DNA from: Acidicapsa ligni
Lineage (GTDB): Bacteria > Acidobacteriota > Terriglobia > Terriglobales > Acidobacteriaceae
Assembly: GCF_025685655.1 (NCBI RefSeq)
Contig: NZ_JAGSYG010000002.1
Span: 248,001 to 312,000, forward strand
Length of the DNA stretch: 64,000 nucleotides
Reading direction: 5' to 3'
Part shown: positions 1 to 8,192 of the stretch, piece after piece
Layout of the letters: each line of letters opens with the position of its first letter
How positions within the stretch are numbered: position 1 is the first letter of the stretch
Program-made: the position numbers and the translations under genes
The notes under the pieces: model-generated
The model's input: only the letters and a program-made list of their open reading frames with translations
Told to the model about the DNA's origin: nothing
The model's database searches: none

Positions 1-1
1 G

Positions 2-1501
2 TGGAACGAGAGGATTGAGTACAGAACCCGGCTGTATCGCCTGACGGGCGAGGAAGAGCAGTTGAATCGAGCGCGTTCAAGCGCCAATCTGCTTGAAAAT
101 TCTGTCATCACTCTTCGGGTATTGGTTGCGGACAATCCTTACCAGGTGACAAATGTGGAGAGCCTGGGGATTTGTTCCCAGAACCTGAGCCGGGTTGTGA
201 ACACTTTTAACATGCAATCTACTGTGCCAGAGCTGCCGATCCAGCGGTGCCAGCAGACGATCAACCGCATGTTGGATGAAGAGCAGTCGCGGCTGAAAGA
301 ACGAACTGCAGTGCGGCAACAGAGCTCTCTGGCCTCAACGATCGGTGAATTTGGTTATGTTGGCCTGTCCCTGGTGGGGCTTGTGGTGCTGTTTGGATTT
401 CTATTGCGGGATGCGGTGCTGCGACAGCGAGTGGGAAGGCAGATGCTGCTGACCAATGAGCGGCTTGCTTCGAGTGTGAATGCGCTGGAGGATAAGGCGA
501 ATGAGTCGGCGCTGCTTACGTTTTCGCGCGATGAGTTGCAACTCTGCGTGGATGTATCGCAGGTATATGAGTCTGCTGCCAGAAGCTTTTTACGATTGCT
601 GCCGATGTCGAGCGGATCGTTGTGCATCATCAATAATTCGCGGCAATTGGTGGAAGTAGTTTCGTCGTGGGGCGTGGCGGCGTTGGAGGATTTCAATCCG
701 CCAGAATCGTGTTGCGGGTTGCGATCGGGTCAACCACGCTGGCGTCAGCCGGGTGTTTCGGAGATTCACTGTACGCATTTTGTAGGTCATCTACCGGAGA
801 GATATCTGTGCCTGCCGATTGTGGCTCATGGCAATACGCTGGGCGTACTTTATGTGCAATGCAACACAGATGAAGATGTAGCAGCGGTGAATGCGCGATT
901 GGATGGTTTGCGGCAATTGCTGCAACTTACGGGTATGGCGGTTGCTTCGCTGAACCTGCGCACCAAGCTGGAAAGCCAGTCAATTCGCGACTCTTTGACG
1001 GGGCTGTTCAATCGGCACTTCATGCAGATTTCGCTGGAGAGGGAACTGGCGCGTGCGGCACGGCGCAAGCAGACGCTTGCTGTCTTTATGTTGGATGTCG
1101 ACCACTTCAAGCGCTTCAACGATACGCATGGCCATGCTGCGGGAGATACCGCGTTGCAGGCGATTGCGGATCTCTTCCGGACGAACATTCGGACGGACGA
1201 TATTGCGTGTCGTTACGGAGGCGAGGAGTTCACGATTATTCTTCCTGACGTGAGTGGCGCTACAGCGTATGACCGTGCGGAGACGGTTCGCAAATCGGTG
1301 ACCAGCCTTAAAGTTCCATTGGAAGATGAGACTTATGGAGAGTTTTCTCTATCGATTGGCATTGCTCTGTATCCGAGTGACGGCGAGACGGCGGACCTAC
1401 TGTTGCGGCGCGCAGACCAGGCGCTTTATCGCGCCAAGCGAGGCGGACGGAATCAAGTGGTTGTGTATGAGGCTGGATCTGCGGTTGCGGTACAGAGTTA
1501 G
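2..1501 (+). CDS. Membrane-bound GAF-GGDEF diguanylate cyclase (5' end cut by window)
   Basis: The frame is open from base 2, so the N-terminus lies outside the window. The visible part has an extracytoplasmic-type segment, one membrane helix around bases 340-415 (VGLSLVGLVVLFGF), a GAF-like region, and a C-terminal GGDEF domain of about 165 residues. The active-site motif is intact as RYGGEEF near base 1210, with the usual DSLTGLFNRHF start and DVDHFKRFND metal/nucleotide motif. The family makes cyclic di-GMP from two GTP. The upstream segment presumably senses a signal across the membrane. There is no obvious RxxD inhibitory site before the GGEEF. It converges with the acyltransferase gene on the opposite strand. 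GGDEF assignment is firm; the sensory ligand is unknown. Confidence 0.93.
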   Translation, partial: WNERIEYRTRLYRLTGEEEQLNRARSSANLLENSVITLRVLVADNPYQVTNVESLGICSQNLSRVVNTFNMQSTVPELPIQRCQQTINRMLDEEQSRLKERTAVRQQSSLASTIGEFGYVGLSLVGLVVLFGFLLRDAVLRQRVGRQMLLTNERLASSVNALEDKANESALLTFSRDELQLCVDVSQVYESAARSFLRLLPMSSGSLCIINNSRQLVEVVSSWGVAALEDFNPPESCCGLRSGQPRWRQPGVSEIHCTHFVGHLPERYLCLPIVAHGNTLGVLYVQCNTDEDVAAVNARLDGLRQLLQLTGMAVASLNLRTKLESQSIRDSLTGLFNRHFMQISLERELARAARRKQTLAVFMLDVDHFKRFNDTHGHAAGDTALQAIADLFRTNIRTDDIACRYGGEEFTIILPDVSGATAYDRAETVRKSVTSLKVPLEDETYGEFSLSIGIALYPSDGETADLLLRRADQALYRAKRGGRNQVVVYEAGSAVAVQS

Positions 1502-1621
1502 TCTTATTTTGAGATTGTTATAGATCTTGTATCGGCTAATTTAGAGCTATGGCATGGAAGCTATGCCTGATTCCCAGGGTGGTGTGTTCGATGTGGATCA
1601 GGCTTGCAGGTTCGGGTATGT

Positions 1622-1650
1622 GGGGCTATAGAACTGGATCTATAAGCCCA
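1622..1650. terminator. Hairpin between convergent genes
   Basis: GGGCTATAGA and TCTATAAGCCC pair with a single bulge around a short loop. The hairpin lies in the gap between two convergent genes. It lacks a good U-tract on either strand, so it is a weak or bidirectional terminator candidate. Confidence 0.4.
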
Positions 1651-1671
1651 TATCGGATTGATCGGGAGTGC

Positions 1672-2751
1672 CTATTTGCTGTGGGCTTCTACTGCGGTAT
1701 GGGTTGGCAGAGCGGCTTCTACTTCTGCAGCCTTGACTCTTCTGTTTCCACCGTGCAGCAAGGGCTTTTCCATGAGGTACCAGGATAGAGTCGCGTACAG
1801 TGTGCTGCCGGCGAAGGCGATAACGGCAATAACATAACGCTGATGCAGGTAGCGCTCGGCTAAGACCAACATGCCGTCGTGGATGAGATAGAAGGAATAA
1901 CTGATCCTGCCGAGGAAGAGCATGGGTGGCGTGGACAAGATCCATGTGTATCTGCCGCCCAGTGCCCAGAGGAAAACTCCGGTAGCAGCGAGGAGAGATA
2001 TTTCCAGGGTGATGACGTTGCCGCGGATGGTGCCGTCTGCGGTCGAGAAGCCGGGGTGATACTTGTTGAGATAGATCATCAACGGTGGGGTGAGGATCGT
2101 TAGAATGAGCGCGAGATAGCCGTATTTCTTGATTTTTTCGCTGTGACTACGCCAGAGAAAAGTGATGAGAGCGCCAGTGGCGAGGCAGTCCATGCGGAAC
2201 GGTGTTGATTTGTAGACGAACCAGCGGGAGGCATTCCAGGGTACGTGATCGGTCCACGGTGTCAGGACTCCGCGAAGTAAAGGAGCTGCAATAATCATCG
2301 CGACGAGAAGGGCTGGGAGTCGCTTGGGCTTCAAGAAAAAAACAGCGAGTGGCCAGACAATATAGAACTGTTCTTCAACGCCGAGTGACCATAGAGGGCT
2401 GAATGCGGGTAGCTGGCGATCTTTATAGAAATAGCCTACGTAATTGGTGAGGCCGATGAACATGTACCAGTGCTGCATCCAATAAACGCCGAAAACCAGC
2501 GATGCTACGAGGAGGAGTAGCAGGTAAGGAGGCACAATCCTGCGAACGCGGCGCGCATAGAACTGAGCAATGAAGGATTTGAAGTTATCCTTTTGCATGT
2601 CCAGAAGGATGCCGGTGATGAGGAATCCTGAGAGTACAAAGAAAATATCCACGCCCATCCAAAGCATTCGAATGTCGAGGGCATGGCGCAGAAACACCGC
2701 GATAATCGCGACTGCGCGCAGTCCATCCAACTGCATAATTCTTTTACTCAT
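1672..2751 (-). CDS. Acyltransferase 3 family membrane protein
   Basis: A 359-residue polytopic membrane protein of the acyltransferase_3 (OafA/YrhL/NodX-like) family. It opens with QLDGLRAVAIIAVFLRHA, containing the family's R and H near TM1, followed by VDIFFVLSGFLITGIL and SPLWSLGVEEQFYIVWPL, which are hallmark segments. About ten membrane helices can be seen. Family members transfer acetyl or other acyl groups to exported polysaccharides, lipid A, peptidoglycan or small molecules. Nothing nearby indicates the acceptor. Its length is normal for a stand-alone membrane domain without a C-terminal SGNH domain. The 5' end has no strong ribosome binding site. Confidence 0.9.
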   Translation of the reverse strand: MSKRIMQLDGLRAVAIIAVFLRHALDIRMLWMGVDIFFVLSGFLITGILLDMQKDNFKSFIAQFYARRVRRIVPPYLLLLLVASLVFGVYWMQHWYMFIGLTNYVGYFYKDRQLPAFSPLWSLGVEEQFYIVWPLAVFFLKPKRLPALLVAMIIAAPLLRGVLTPWTDHVPWNASRWFVYKSTPFRMDCLATGALITFLWRSHSEKIKKYGYLALILTILTPPLMIYLNKYHPGFSTADGTIRGNVITLEISLLAATGVFLWALGGRYTWILSTPPMLFLGRISYSFYLIHDGMLVLAERYLHQRYVIAVIAFAGSTLYATLSWYLMEKPLLHGGNRRVKAAEVEAALPTHTAVEAHSK

Positions 2752-2920
2752 ACTCGAAGAATATATGAAGCGAGCAGGTGAAGCTAGTGGGATTTAACGT
2801 AGTTTAACTTAGCTTGGTTTCGTGTTTCATTTCATGGTTTGGCAGAAGGCTGTGTTGCTTGAGGGAGGTAAAACTGGGTGTGGTTGGTTTGGGGTGATTG
2901 TGTTTTTGTTGGGGTGGAGA

Positions 2921-3095
2921 GGGAGATTCCCTTCGGGAATGACGGACAGAAGGGCAAGGGCAACGGCTAACAGCAACGGCAACGGCTAACAGCAGATTCC
3001 CTTCGGGAATGACAGACAGAACTGCAACGGCAACAGCAACGGCAAAAGATAAGGGTAAAAGCAAAGGCTAGGGCTAGGGCTAGGCTAAGAGCAAG
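2921..3095. repeat. Intergenic hairpin repeats plus CAACGGCAA/GGGCTA tracts
   Basis: Two copies of ATTCCCTTCGGGAAT, each followed by GAC[GA]GACAGA, lie at 2926-2950 and 2996-3020, 70 bp apart. Each forms a 6-bp stem with a TTC loop. Between and after them run degenerate CAACGG(C)AA and AAGGCTAGGGCTAGGG tracts, up to about 3095. No gene is visible between 2752 and 3201. I recall similar units between genes of other Terriglobia, but I cannot check this here. Confidence 0.75.
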
Positions 3096-3201
3096 AACAT
3101 CGTTCTGAACTTTGATGCTGTATGTGAGTTGATCCATTACTTAAAACTGGTGCGGTTATGGATTCGGGCGGTGGGATGGTACACTCGCTGCAATTTCCCA
3201 A

Positions 3202-4761
3202 ATGTTAGCTAAAGTTTTGAGTGCTGCAGTTTATGGCATCGATGCGAATCTTATCGATGTTGAGGTGGACCTGAGCGGAACTATTGCTGAGGAAGATCGG
3301 TTTCATACGGTTGGGCTGCCGGATGCGGCAGTACGGGAGAGCCGCGACCGTGTGCGGGCGGCGATGAAGAATTCGGGGTATTTGATACCGCCGACGCACA
3401 TTACGATCAACCTGGCTCCTGCGGATATCAAGAAGGAAGGCGCGGGATTTGACCTGCCTATCGCTATCGCTATTCTGAGCGCGTACGGGGCGCTGCACTT
3501 GAAGGATCTAAGCCCGTTTTTGCTGGTGGGCGAGCTGGGCTTGGACGGTAGTTTGCGACCGGTGCCGGGGGTGCTTTCGATTGCTGTGCTGGCGCGTGCG
3601 CGAGGTATCGCCAACCTGATACTGCCTGCGGTGAATGCAGCGGAAGCTGCGGTGGTTGAAGGCGTGAATGTTTACCCGGTTGCGACTCTTGCCGAGGTGA
3701 TCGAGTTACTGAATTCGACATTGATGGGAGAGGTGCAGAGGCAGCCGTTTCGCGTGGCGACGGACGAGTTGCTGAACGAATTGCATCACTATGCAGCTGA
3801 CTTCAGCGATGTGCGTGGACAGCAGACAGCGAAGCGTGCGCTGGAGGTTGCTGCAGCGGGTGGGCACAACATTCTGATGATTGGGCCGCCGGGGTCGGGC
3901 AAGACGATGCTGGCGAAGCGGCTGCCTTCGATTCTGACGCCATTGACTTTTGACGAAGCGCTGGAGACGACGAAGATTCATTCGGTGGCGGGAGTGCTGG
4001 ACGCGGCGCAAGGTTTGGTGGCGCAGAGGCCGTTTCGGGCTCCGCATCATACGATTTCGGATGCCGGGCTGATTGGAGGCGGAGCTGTGCCGCGGCCGGG
4101 CGAGGTTTCGCTGGCGCACAATGGGTTGCTGTTTTTGGATGAGCTGCCTGAGTTTCCGCGCAACGTGCTTGAGGTGATGCGGCAGCCGCTGGAGGATCAC
4201 ACGGTGACGATCGCCAGGGCGTCGATGTCGCTGACTTTTCCGGCGCGGTTCATGTTGGCTGCGGCGATGAATCCGTGTCCCTGCGGGTATTTCAATGACA
4301 AGTCGCGGGAGTGCAATTGCACTCCGCCGATGATTCAGCGCTATGTGGCCAAGGTTTCGGGGCCGCTGCTGGATCGAATCGATATTCATATCGAGGTTCC
4401 GGCGGTGCAGTACAAGGAGTTGCGTGGTGGGGCAGCGGCGGAGGGTTCCGCACAGATTCGCGACCGGGTTATGCGCGCCAGGGAGCGGCAGCGTGAGCGG
4501 TTTCAGGAGGCGGGAGAACGCATCTTTGCCAATGCGCAGATGGGGACACGGCAGATTCGGGCTTACTGCGAGCTGGGCGCGGATGCGGAACGACTGTTGG
4601 AGCGGGCGATGCAGCAACAGGGATTGAGCGCGAGGGCGCATGACCGAATTCTCAAAGTGGCACGGACTATTGCTGATCTGGAGGGTGCTGCGGGGCTGGC
4701 GGTGAGCCACTTGGCGGAGGCGATCCAGTATCGGACGCTGGATCGAAGTTATTGGGCGTAG
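3202..4761 (+). CDS. comM: YifB/ComM-family Mg-chelatase-like AAA+ ATPase
   Basis: 519 residues, full length for the family. The N-terminal ChlI-like domain (about 1-180) begins [22 protein letters not shown]. The AAA+ core has Walker A GPPGSGKT near residue 229, Walker [11 protein letters not shown] near 312, and the CPCGYF element. It ends with the Mg_chelatase_C domain ([19 protein letters not shown]). ComM homologues are hexameric branch-migration helicases that widen tracts of integrated DNA in natural transformation; many genomes carry the gene without known competence. It stands alone, with no recognisable dprA beside it. Function is by family inference. Confidence 0.93.
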   Translation: MLAKVLSAAVYGIDANLIDVEVDLSGTIAEEDRFHTVGLPDAAVRESRDRVRAAMKNSGYLIPPTHITINLAPADIKKEGAGFDLPIAIAILSAYGALHLKDLSPFLLVGELGLDGSLRPVPGVLSIAVLARARGIANLILPAVNAAEAAVVEGVNVYPVATLAEVIELLNSTLMGEVQRQPFRVATDELLNELHHYAADFSDVRGQQTAKRALEVAAAGGHNILMIGPPGSGKTMLAKRLPSILTPLTFDEALETTKIHSVAGVLDAAQGLVAQRPFRAPHHTISDAGLIGGGAVPRPGEVSLAHNGLLFLDELPEFPRNVLEVMRQPLEDHTVTIARASMSLTFPARFMLAAAMNPCPCGYFNDKSRECNCTPPMIQRYVAKVSGPLLDRIDIHIEVPAVQYKELRGGAAAEGSAQIRDRVMRARERQRERFQEAGERIFANAQMGTRQIRAYCELGADAERLLERAMQQQGLSARAHDRILKVARTIADLEGAAGLAVSHLAEAIQYRTLDRSYWA

Positions 4762-4950
4762 ATCGGTTCCGGGCCATGATCGGGTCGTGCCAGGACCTAT
4801 CGAGCCATGATCGGTATTGGGTCATGATCTCGTTACTTAGGGTGTAGTTCATGGCTCGGGAGTCGTATTTTGCGTCGTTTCTATGCGTGATAACTTGTGT
4901 TGAATTCGATGTACAGGTTTTCAGTATCTTTGCGGAAAAGGTTGATAGAT

Positions 4951-5166
4951 ATGACGATGATTCAATCCAATTCAGACGCGCTCCTGGTGGCGATTCCGAT
5001 GATCGGTATATTGCTTGGGGGCTATTTCAGGCTGGATGAGATGCTGATCAGGCCGAAACAGCAGGTCGAACAGAGGCGGCAGTTTTCCGCTCTCAATGAG
5101 CATGGGCAGCCGGTATGTATCGATCCGGACGGCAGGATTTACGAGGGAAAACGCAGGAATTATTGA
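4951..5166 (+). CDS. Small membrane-anchored protein of unknown function
   Basis: A 71-residue protein. The N-terminal hydrophobic stretch ALLVAIPMIGILLGGYF suggests a single membrane anchor. It is followed by a charged RPKQQVEQRR segment and the short tail HGQPVCIDPDGRIYE, which looks like a compact folded motif. The ATG at 4951 is preferred over the in-frame ATG at 4897, because the hydrophobic segment then begins near the N-terminus. It sits 190 bp after the yifB-like gene in the same orientation. I recall similar short proteins in Terriglobia but cannot name a function. Confidence 0.6.
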   Translation: MTMIQSNSDALLVAIPMIGILLGGYFRLDEMLIRPKQQVEQRRQFSALNEHGQPVCIDPDGRIYEGKRRNY

Positions 5167-5834
5167 TCGCGCGTCTTGTGGAAGATACTCAGAAATGGCG
5201 AATGGCTGGTATTTGGGCCACTATTATATGTAGGGCCGACGCGCAGAAATCGTTGCAAGAAGGACAAAAGGGAAGAGCGTTCCCAAATTTGACAGGTAAA
5301 CTCTAAAGTAGGGCTGGCTGGAGATGGCAGTTTCATAGGATAAGCTTCTTGTTTTCTATGGAAATCTTCAGGAATAGAGGGTAGGCCGCATAAATGTGCT
5401 ATAAAAAAGGGTTGACCTAGGAGCACTGTGGGTATAGATTCATGAGTGCTAACCAACAAGGCAGACATCGCGTAGACCTGTAGGGGATGCGCTCTGCGTC
5501 GCTTTGATTCCGCGTCATCTTATGTTGCGGTTCACCGGGAGTATCGGTGCGACCGATAGTGTGTTTATCCGGTAGTTGTTGGATATTGCCGGATTTGATT
5601 GGCAGGCTGGATTCAATTGATCCAGATTGAACATTGCAGTTTCTGCGGTAGCAATATCGTGGGAGTGAATTATGAGAAGGGTGTCAAAAATGAGTTATCA
5701 GAATAGCAGCAACTTTTTGAACTCTATCCCCTTTTTTTGCGTCTAACAAATGTCTGTAAACAAAAAGGGCGTGCCGCTCAACGGGCGTCCTCTGCACCGG
5801 TCAAGCCGGGCAGTGATCACCACAAAGGAGAACG
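5167..5834. other. 668-bp gap without a recognisable gene
   Basis: No convincing reading frame on either strand. A weak promoter-like pair occurs at 5412-5438 (TTGACC, 15-bp spacer, TATAGA). The last bases carry the AAAGGAG ribosome binding site of the following gene. Confidence 0.5.
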
Positions 5835-6062
5835 ATGCATATGCGCTCGGAACTGATTTTTGGGGCACTTACTCACGTGTCCAACCGCTACCAGTTGTGC
5901 CAACTGGCGAGCAAGGCAACCCGTAAGTTGCACAAGCCGAACAGCCGGCTGCAGGATACGACGAACGAAGTTCTTTACCGCTTTCGTAATGCCAATCCTG
6001 GTATGTCGGCGCCGATCACGGAACCGGAAGCTCAGCCAGTAGAGCAGCGCCGCGCAGCTTAA
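5835..6062 (+). CDS. rpoZ: RNA polymerase omega subunit-like small protein
   Basis: 75 residues. The core VSNRYQLCQLASKATRKLHKP resembles the conserved omega/Rpb6 segment (NRF-L-AA--RA-QL in E. coli), followed by a short C-terminal tail. Omega helps assemble and stabilise the beta-prime subunit. An AAAGGAG site at 5824-5830 precedes two possible starts, ATG 5835 (spacing 4) and ATG 5841 (spacing 10, giving MRSELIF); the choice is open. It lies 100 bp upstream of rho in the same direction, so two transcription genes may be co-transcribed. The usual gmk neighbour is absent. Identification rests on this short motif. Confidence 0.6.
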   Translation: MHMRSELIFGALTHVSNRYQLCQLASKATRKLHKPNSRLQDTTNEVLYRFRNANPGMSAPITEPEAQPVEQRRAA

Positions 6063-6162
6063 GCGCGGCCTGCAAGGCCTGCCGTAACCACAACCCCGCC
6101 TTTTATTTCCCCGGAGTTCCCTCCAATCCATCCCCCTCCTATCCTCCTAGTCGCAGGTATCC

Positions 6163-7413
6163 ATGACCATTGCTGAGTTAAAAGAGAAAAACATCACCGA
6201 ATTGAGCCGCATTGCGCGCACACTGGACATTCCCGGCGCTAGCGGTCTCCGCAAACAAGACCTTATCTTTAAGATTCTGCAGGCGCAGAGCGAAAAAGAG
6301 GGGCATATTTTTGCCGAGGGCGTCCTCGAAATCCTGCCTGACGGTTATGGTTTTCTCCGTTCTCCGGATTACAACTATTTGCCCGGCCCGGATGATATTT
6401 ATGTCTCCCCGTCCCAGATTCGCAAGTTTGACCTCAAGACCGGCGACACGATCAGCGGCAATGTTCGTCCGCCACATGAGGGCGAGAAGTACTTCGCACT
6501 GGTTAAGATTGAAGCGATCAACTTCGAGTCTCCTGAGGAGACGCGCAACAAGATTCTTTTCGACAATCTGACGCCGCTTTATCCACAGGAACGCATCAAG
6601 ATGGAGACTGTTCGCGAGCAGACGAGTGGCCGCGTGATGGATCTGTTGACGCCGGTGGGCAAGGGGCAGCGCGGTTTGATCGTAGCTCCGCCTCGTACAG
6701 GCAAAACGATGCTGTTGCAGTCGATTGCCAACTCGGTGACGACCAACCATCCTGAGGTTGTGCTGATCGTACTGCTGATTGATGAGCGTCCGGAAGAAGT
6801 CACGGATATGCAGCGGTCGGTGAAGGGCGAAGTCATCAGCTCCACCTTTGATGAGCCGGCGGCGCGCCACGTACAGGTCGCCGAAATGGTGATTGAGAAG
6901 GCCAAGCGCCTGGTGGAGCACAAGCGTGATGTGGTGATCCTTCTGGACTCCATTACGCGTCTTGCCAGGGCTTACAACACGATTGTGCCGCCTTCGGGCA
7001 AGGTACTCTCGGGCGGTGTGGATTCAAATGCGCTGCAGCGGCCGAAGCGGTTCTTTGGCGCGGCTCGCAATATTGAAGAAGGCGGGTCTTTGACGATCAT
7101 TGCGACGGCTCTTGTCGATACTGGTTCGCGTATGGACGAGGTCATCTTTGAAGAGTTCAAGGGCACGGGCAATATGGAAGTGATTCTGGATCGCAAGCTG
7201 GTTGATAAGCGAGTGTTTCCGGCAATCGACATTCAGCGCTCGGGCACCCGTAAGGAAGAGCTGCTTATTCCCAAGGAGGATTTGCAGCGTATCTGGGTTC
7301 TGCGCAAGGTGCTGAATCCGCTGTCTCCTGTGGAAGCGATGGAACTGCTGGTGAGCCGCCTTGAAAAGGTGCGCAACAACGCAGAATTCCTGCAGAACAT
7401 GAACCATCTGTAG
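6163..7413 (+). CDS. rho: Transcription termination factor Rho
   Basis: 416 residues, typical length. The Rho_N helical domain ([18 protein letters not shown]) is followed by the cold-shock RNA-binding domain with [22 protein letters not shown], about residues 45-115. The RecA-like hexameric motor has Walker [10 protein letters not shown] near residue 175, Walker [18 protein letters not shown], and the Q/R-loop region. All key elements are intact. There is no long N-terminal insertion of the kind found in some Actinobacteria and Bacteroidota. Rho terminates transcription and limits antisense and horizontally acquired transcription. Confidence 0.98.
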   Translation: MTIAELKEKNITELSRIARTLDIPGASGLRKQDLIFKILQAQSEKEGHIFAEGVLEILPDGYGFLRSPDYNYLPGPDDIYVSPSQIRKFDLKTGDTISGNVRPPHEGEKYFALVKIEAINFESPEETRNKILFDNLTPLYPQERIKMETVREQTSGRVMDLLTPVGKGQRGLIVAPPRTGKTMLLQSIANSVTTNHPEVVLIVLLIDERPEEVTDMQRSVKGEVISSTFDEPAARHVQVAEMVIEKAKRLVEHKRDVVILLDSITRLARAYNTIVPPSGKVLSGGVDSNALQRPKRFFGAARNIEEGGSLTIIATALVDTGSRMDEVIFEEFKGTGNMEVILDRKLVDKRVFPAIDIQRSGTRKEELLIPKEDLQRIWVLRKVLNPLSPVEAMELLVSRLEKVRNNAEFLQNMNHL

Positions 7414-7454
7414 AGTTCTCTCTAGGGTTCAAGGCGGGAAGGGGAGTTTGCTTC

Positions 7455-7485
7455 CAGGTGCATGCAAGGCTTTCCACTGCACCTG
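7455..7485 (+). terminator. Hairpin after rho
   Basis: CAGGTGCA (7455-7462) and TGCACCTG (7478-7485) form a perfect 8-bp stem with a 15-nt loop, 42 bp after the rho stop codon. Only a short TTTG tail follows, so this is a moderate terminator candidate. Its right arm abuts the -35 box of the tRNA promoter. Confidence 0.5.
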
Positions 7486-7486
7486 T

Positions 7487-7514
7487 TTGCGGATTTCCCT
7501 CTCGCTGATAGAAT
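7487..7514 (+). promoter_or_regulatory. Sigma-70-like promoter for tRNA-Ala
   Basis: TTGCGG, a 16-bp spacer, then TAGAAT, ending 22 bp before the tRNA. The position and fit suit a housekeeping promoter. Confidence 0.5.
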
Positions 7515-7535
7515 AGAAAAGTTGTTTCCCAATGT

Positions 7536-7611
7536 GGGGCTGTAGCTCAGCTGGGAGAGCGCCTCGTTCGCAACGAGGAGGCCAGCGGTTCGATCCCGCT
7601 CAGCTCCACCA
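7536..7611 (+). tRNA. tRNA-Ala (anticodon CGC)
   Basis: A complete cloverleaf can be drawn. The 7-bp acceptor stem carries the G3-U70 pair that marks alanine tRNAs, and the D-arm GTAGCTCAGCTGGGAGAGC is canonical. The anticodon arm is CCTCG-TTCGCAA-CGAGG with anticodon CGC, and the T-arm GGTTCGATCC is normal. The CCA end is encoded in the DNA. It reads GCG codons. Confidence 0.97.
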
Positions 7612-8192
7612 AATAAATATCAAATTTATAATTCGAAAACCTGGGGCCAACTTGTCCTCATTCAATACCAGAATTGAGAAATCGGATACTTATCCGATTT
7701 GGCGACTACTCGGACAGGCGCAGGATCAGTTGTCGGCGACGACAGGAGAAGCATCCGGATGCTTCTCGAATGTCCAACTCTCCCAAAGCCAATGGGGACG
7801 TGCGGTCACCCGTGCAGTTGCCTGATACGAAAGCATTGACCGATACCATCGTTCAATAGATTCTCCTCTATACGTCTGCATTCATGACAATTGTGCGGCG
7901 CCTCGGAATTAAGCGAAAAAGCACTGCGCTTTGGAATTGCGAGCTGAAGAAGTTCGATGTGCATCTTCGGATCGAAAGTGTCGGACCAGAGGTGCGTGCC
8001 CGAATTCGTACGGAACTGCTGTGCCTGATACTCCGTATCAACGGCATATCAGATTCGAGGATATTGCTTTGCCTCTGCGACTGCGCCCACATCGCTCTGC
8101 AAACTGCCTACGAATATGCGGATCTGGATTGGTCTATTCCGAATACCGTCGACAGAGGGTCTCGATATGATGGCTCGAGCTTGAGGTTTGCG
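7612..8192. other. Gap after tRNA-Ala without a supported gene
   Basis: About 580 bp with no convincing gene on either strand. tRNA 3' ends are common integration sites, but no second copy of the tRNA 3' end was found in the window, so there is no sign of an integrated element. Confidence 0.5.

Noticed and set aside
3706-4710. Long minus-strand frame (334 codons) inside the yifB-like gene
   Set aside because: Antisense shadow of a well-conserved gene; Arg/His/Pro-rich with no domain.
5412-5438. Promoter TTGACC/TATAGA in the gap before the omega-like gene
   Set aside because: Spacer of 15 bp is short and the gene lies about 400 bp away; too weak to list as a feature.
5160-5468. Minus-strand frame of 102 codons
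   Set aside because: No domain, no ribosome binding site, low-complexity composition.
7536-8192. Integration site of a genomic island at tRNA-Ala
   Set aside because: No integrase and no duplicated tRNA 3' end seen in the window.
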